Shown: positions 59,401 to 64,000 of the stretch, piece after piece | Position numbering within the stretch: the stretch's first letter is position 1 | How the letters are laid out: the number at the start of each line of letters is the position of its first letter | Assembly: GCA_973895155.1 (NCBI GenBank) | Contig: OZ316898.1 | Span: 434,001 to 498,000 of the forward strand | DNA: 64,000 bases | Direction of reading: 5' to 3' | Source of the DNA: Marsupella aquatica | Taxonomy: Eukaryota; Marchantiophyta | Notes under the pieces: model-generated | What the model saw: the letters and a program-made list of their open reading frames with translations, nothing else | What the model was told of the DNA's origin: nothing | Databases searched by the model: none | Made by a program: the position numbers and the translations under genes

Positions 59401-62400
59401 CCCTTGCTCATGCATAACTCAAGAGCTCAAGTGTTGAACGAGGTCTATAATTAGTCGTTAATGTTCTTAACAAAGTAAAACAGTGGGTGAAAGTGACTAT
59501 TTTGTCCTCCCACAACTTCATGGACAGTTGCGGTTGAAGGGCCAGAGGCCTCGCCAGTGCCGCCTTGAGACCAGCAGTGGAATATAGAGAACGTGATGAA
59601 TAGAAGGCAAAGGGTAGTGGCAATCCAACTAGTTACATTTGGTTGAGATAGAATCGTCATTGACATCAACGACGAGAAAAAAGAATTGCAATTGTAAAAA
59701 TAAAACGAAGGAATCCATCACATGCGCCAACTGAGCTCTACACTGGACGATTAAGACCAACATGGCGCTGATTGCGGTTTAGTCCTTCAAATATGCTGTG
59801 AGTGAAATCCTATCTGAAGAGCTGACTGAAACGAAATGTAGGAATTTTGAACTTGTTGGACAGCTTTCAACACGCAAACAGATCCAGCAAGACACCAAAG
59901 AGATGGCGAGAAACTCTTAAGGGGAACAACAAACCTGAACTGTCCTCACCGGGTTTGAGAGTGCCAGTGAAAGTGAAGAGGGCAATGACACCCCCTTCCT
60001 GCCTACCTTGCTCCCATGTCTGTAACCTATGCATCTACCAAATCACCGTCAGTAAACCAACTACTGCAAGACTCGCTCCCCATATCTTACCTCATTCTCC
60101 TTCCTTGCACTCACAATCCAGTTCTCTTTCTCTTGGTGTTCGCAAAACGATACAAGCAAGCCTTGCACTTGTGCTCTCGTCGTCGTCGAAGAAGAAGAAG
60201 TAGCCTTCACCCTAGTCTAGTCCACTTGAACCAACTGATCCAGAACAAACAGACGAACAAAATATTCATCTTGGTGTTGGTTGCCTTGCTCGCCTTGTCT
60301 CTAAACTAGATGATTAGCTATTAAAATTCATCAAAACTAGATGATTAGCTATTAAAATTCATCAAACAGTATTCGACATTCAATACTAATCAGCAAGCCA
60401 GGGGTTGAATATTGGCTAAAAATTCCATAAATTCGTTAAAAATATATATTAGGATGACAAAAAATAGGAATACAGTTCTACTCTCGTTGGGTAGTCTCTG
60501 TGTGGTCGGGTGTGGGCATTTTGACACTCCTAGATCAGTTTGCGGCACTTGTATTGAGAAAATTTACCTAGTCAAACCCCAAATGAAGTCCCACTACTCA
60601 ACAAGACCCCCAACGTCAAAAGTCTCGTAGTGAGACCTTGTCTTGGCACCCTATGACCCATGCTGTTCTTTGAAACCAATTTATCTCCGAGAAGGACAGA
60701 GCAAGTGAGGGCAGGTTTAGCGAGATGAGTCATCGCGGACGGCATTCTACTGCAGCACTATTATCTGTCTTCTGCGCTCCCCTCCCTACTGTCGTTCTCC
60801 CGTGCTCTCTCCTAGTTCCCAAGCCCCTCACTGAAACGAGCTCCAACGCAAAACAAGTCTCAAGCTGTGTGCACGACTGTCAGTTCCATATGATTTCCAA
60901 GCCTGAGTCACCCAACAAGCTTTTGCTTAGGTACATGCAAAGTCGTCAATTGCGCCCTCCCCCGCAGCAAGACTTGGCCTTGTTACAAAACCCGGCAGGG
61001 CAGCTAATGTCACCCCGTAAACTTGCGAGCCGCCCTCACCAAAGGGAAGGTCTCTTCAAACATGTACAACTTGAGAATTAGGTCCTATGGCTTCCAACTT
61101 CAGGGATATTGTTGAGTAGTTGAACTCCAGCTCGGGTCCCCCCACGTAAATTTCTTCTCCTATTAATCTAGTCAACAAGTTCAATCCTCGTCCATTGCAC
61201 AAGAGATAATGCACAAGAGATGTTGTTCTGTAAACATGTAGTTGGATAAAGATGTACTTAAGTAAAAGATGCAGTTGCGCAAAAATACAATGAGGTCAAA
61301 TATGTGGTTGCATTAAAGATGTCATTAAGTAAAAGATATGGTTGCGCAAATATGTGGTTATTCAAAAGATGTCATTAAGTAAAACATGTCTGTGATGCCG
61401 ACTGGGCGTTCCTTATACGGTTATATGGGCTTCTCCATATGCCGCACGCCATCACCCACTTAGTAAAGATCTCGACAAAATCAGGATATTCATTCGGCTA
61501 TATTGTGTCATACTGTATCTTGCTTCGCAGTATTCGGATCTCGTTTTGTTGTAAAAATGACGCCACACCTTCTCCCATGAGCATAGTTATGAGGTAGGCA
61601 AGGGGCAACCCTCCTACTTCCGGCAAGTTAATAAACATGTCACACAACCACTGATTGGAAATGGTATATGTTTTCCCCCCGGTATGTGACCAACATAGCC
61701 TCTGGTGACATTGTTACCTTGAAACTTGTGAGAAGATTCTGCCTGCTCGGGTAGTGGACAGGTAACAATCCATACAAATCATCTTGTAAACTTGTACTCT
61801 ATCAAGGATTGCTCGACTCTTCTCGATGCGATCTACCTCAGCTGCGGAATTGTGCAGTTTCTCCTCGGATGTAAGGGTTCCCTTCTTGTTTCTTGTCAGG
61901 AGAACCTCAGCTCACTGTTGACTGGATGAAGTCATGCTCCTGATGGATCTTGCGTTCAAACGTGAATGTTGAGGGCTTCGATGCTCGCGCTGCTGCCTTC
62001 TGATTACTGAGAGCTTTTGATAAGGAAACAAAAAGCAATCGATGAATGTGCGAATGAGCAATGAACTGTAACTCGGACTCTTCCCTTTCCTTATGCGTGT
62101 TGTATCTTCCCTTGGCGGAACTGAAAGGGTGCAAGTTTGTAAGGTTTGGATAGTTTCTCCCTTCGTTGTAGTGTGAGGGCATCATAGTCAAAAGGTCATA
62201 TAATGATGATCCCTTTTTACGCTACTGTCCTTAGACGACTACTTACGATCAGGTGTATGCTCGTTACTAGGGGGCACCGTACTAATGCAGGTGTCACGTA
62301 GATTCGTGTAAGGTCCAAAAGATGACTGTACCCTAAGCCCTCATTATGGTTGTTTTAACCATTTTTAAGATCATAATTCTCTTTTTACTGCAAGCAACAA

Positions 62401-63222
62401 AAATTAGGGGTCACACCGTTCATGTAATGATTTTCATGTGTTCTGATTCTTGGGGCAACCACATCCCACTTGCAATTTGTAGAAAGTGAAAGATTGGGCA
62501 AGTAAGGTCTGGCCTGACTGGGATTACTAAGTTTCAGGGGTATCATTAAGGACCTCTTACAATTGATATTGTGACTGAAAGCTATGGACTTACTGTCCAT
62601 TATGTACCTTTGGGTATGGGATCCAATTGAAGATTTTAAAAGGTTGGAGGGCGGGGGGGCGGGAGGGATGGAGAATTGGTCCGTCCTACGAGGAAGGGGT
62701 TATGCCCTCCTCACCTCAATCTCATAGTGTATATATATATTTTTCTTCATTCTTGGTCAGCCACCCAAATGCAACAGCCATCACCACCTCAAGCCTGAAG
62801 CCAAGTGCCTTCAATTGAAACTTTCAGTACTATGGGAAAGTTGTTACGGACCCCCATGGGAAGCTCCTTCCAAAATCTCTAGTGGCACGTTGAGCCACAT
62901 CATCAAGTTCAGTCACAAACAGGAATAATGATCTTCTCTACAAGAAACAAACAAAACTATTCGTGTTTGATGCAAGGCAAGAAAAACAGTTATACTCAGT
63001 AATAGTAAAAAGATCAAAACTTGGAAAAGTAATTTTTAGAACAACAAACAATTGGGTAAAATATAGTTACCATTTTATGTATTTTCAATGATATACAGTG
63101 TTTCACACTAAAATGCCTATATTTAAAAAAAAATTGCAAGTTTTTGAAAAAACCAACCAAGAAAAATATAAATAGTTAGGACCTCTGGGGTTTCACAGTG
63201 TAAAGCAAAGTAAATAATCAAT
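56407..63222. other. Spacer downstream of the ABC transporter
   Basis: A possible ATTAAA poly(A) signal lies within 20 bp of the ABC stop. The longest open frames are 130 codons on the - strand (57352-57744) and 118 on the + strand (60725-61081); neither shows a recognisable domain. A 31-bp direct repeat (60304-60365) and short repeated words (GATGTCATTAAGTAAAA, 61318-61390) occur. Confidence 0.4.
60304..60365. repeat. 31-bp direct repeat, two units
   Basis: AACTAGATGATTAGCTATTA followed by AAATTCATCAA is repeated exactly, head to tail. Confidence 0.95.
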
Positions 63223-63960
63223 CTTCTTAGTACTTGACAAAATTTGTCAATGGTAGATTGATTAGAAAGCTACTAAGAGAAATTTAGAAACTCATCAAGT
63301 GCTACTTGATAATATCTCCCAATGCAATGTCACACTCACTAAAGTCTAGAGAAATTAGAAACTTACTATCTCCTTAGTACTCGACAAAATCTATCAATGT
63401 TAAGTTTGTTGGAAAGCTAGAATTTCAAAAACTCATAATCTCCTTGGTACTTGACAAAATCTATCAATACTAGGTTCATTGGAAAGCTAGAGAAATTTAG
63501 AAACTCATGATCTCTTTAGTACTTAACAAAAACTTTCAATGTCACACTTTAGAAAACTAGAGAGACTCATGAAATCCCTAGCATGTACTTGACAAAACTC
63601 TCAATGCCACACTTTAGAAAACTAGAGAGATTCATGACATCCTTCGTACCTACTTGACAAAATCTGACATAAAATCTGTCAATGTCTGACTCAAAGTTGA
63701 AAAACTAGAAGAATTCATGAACTCATGATCTTTGTAGAACTTGACAAAATCTCTATAGGTCACACTCATGGGAAAGGTAGACAATTTCAGAAACTCATTT
63801 GGTACTTGACAAAATCTGCCAATGTGAGACTTAGTGAAAACCTAGAAAAATTGATAAACTCATGATCTCCTTGGTACTTGACTCAAGCTACCAATGTGAT
63901 GCTCATTGAAAACCAAGAAGGATTCAGTTAATCATGATCTCTTTTCCTACTTATCTCCCA
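63223..63960. repeat. Degenerate satellite, about 50-100-bp units, running toward the window edge
   Basis: The phrase TAGTACTTGACAAAATCT and variants recurs about nine times (near 63230, 63392, 63448, 63517, 63585, 63649, 63737, 63798, 63870). Copies usually continue as CAATG, AAAGCTAGAGA and AACTCATGA. Spacing is irregular. It probably continues beyond the window. Confidence 0.8.
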
Positions 63961-64000
63961 CTGAAACCTTTTTTGCTAAACACTTACAAGCATTTTAAGC

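Noticed and set aside
60725-61081. 118-codon + strand frame starting ATG
   Set aside because: Composition is not convincing and no motif was found; left unannotated.

Overview
This window looks like nuclear DNA of a land plant. It holds spliceosomal GT-AG introns of about 90 to 360 bp, plant transposon superfamilies (Mutator-like, Ty1/copia, CACTA), a Sec62 gene and a nucleotide-sugar transporter of the plant UDP-GlcNAc transporter type. Compact introns, two long intronless genes and low gene density suggest a bryophyte or other seed-free plant, but I cannot name the species. About 90 percent of the window is transposon debris, satellites and unannotatable spacer.

Only three genes look intact, all on the + strand: a three-exon nucleotide-sugar transporter (16515-18178), an intronless Sec62 ER translocon subunit (25057-26112) and an intronless ABCB half-transporter (53701-56406). 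They serve unrelated membrane functions and form no operon-like unit.

0-10 kb: a decayed Mutator-like transposase gene (- strand, GCM-type zinc finger, DDE core, SWIM finger, one intron) is divergent from a decayed five-exon gene (+ strand, 5571-9567). I read the latter as a ParB/sulfiredoxin-like DGNHR domain fused to a circularly permuted N4/N6-type DNA methylase domain. Its exons sum to a clean 1190 codons if one lost base is allowed. It carries eight stop codons, all of the kind C-to-T change creates. Eight copies of an 18-bp palindrome, consensus GCYAGCGAYNTCGCTRGC, lie across this pair. All fall in noncoding parts: both outer flanks, the shared promoter region and one intron of each gene. 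Together these suggest a large unrecognised mobile unit with its own repeated palindromic site.

10-15 kb: the 3' end of a copia element and its LTR, split by a 4634-bp non-autonomous CACTA element with an exact 3-bp AGT target duplication. 15-29 kb: the transporter and Sec62 genes among spacer, plus a second copia remnant carrying a 1.48-kb element with a 5-bp target duplication.

30-34.4 kb: a second relic with methylase-like motifs in the same permuted order, followed by a Ulp1/C48 cysteine protease domain whose catalytic residues survive. 35-44 kb: a plant transposon gene (LTP-x-VIAEVFGLP region, then coiled coil) broken by a second, inverted 1.49-kb element and by a 4-kb insert with its own three-frame coding remnant. 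44-64 kb: tandem duplications, a 60-bp minisatellite, the ABC transporter, and a degenerate satellite running into the right edge.
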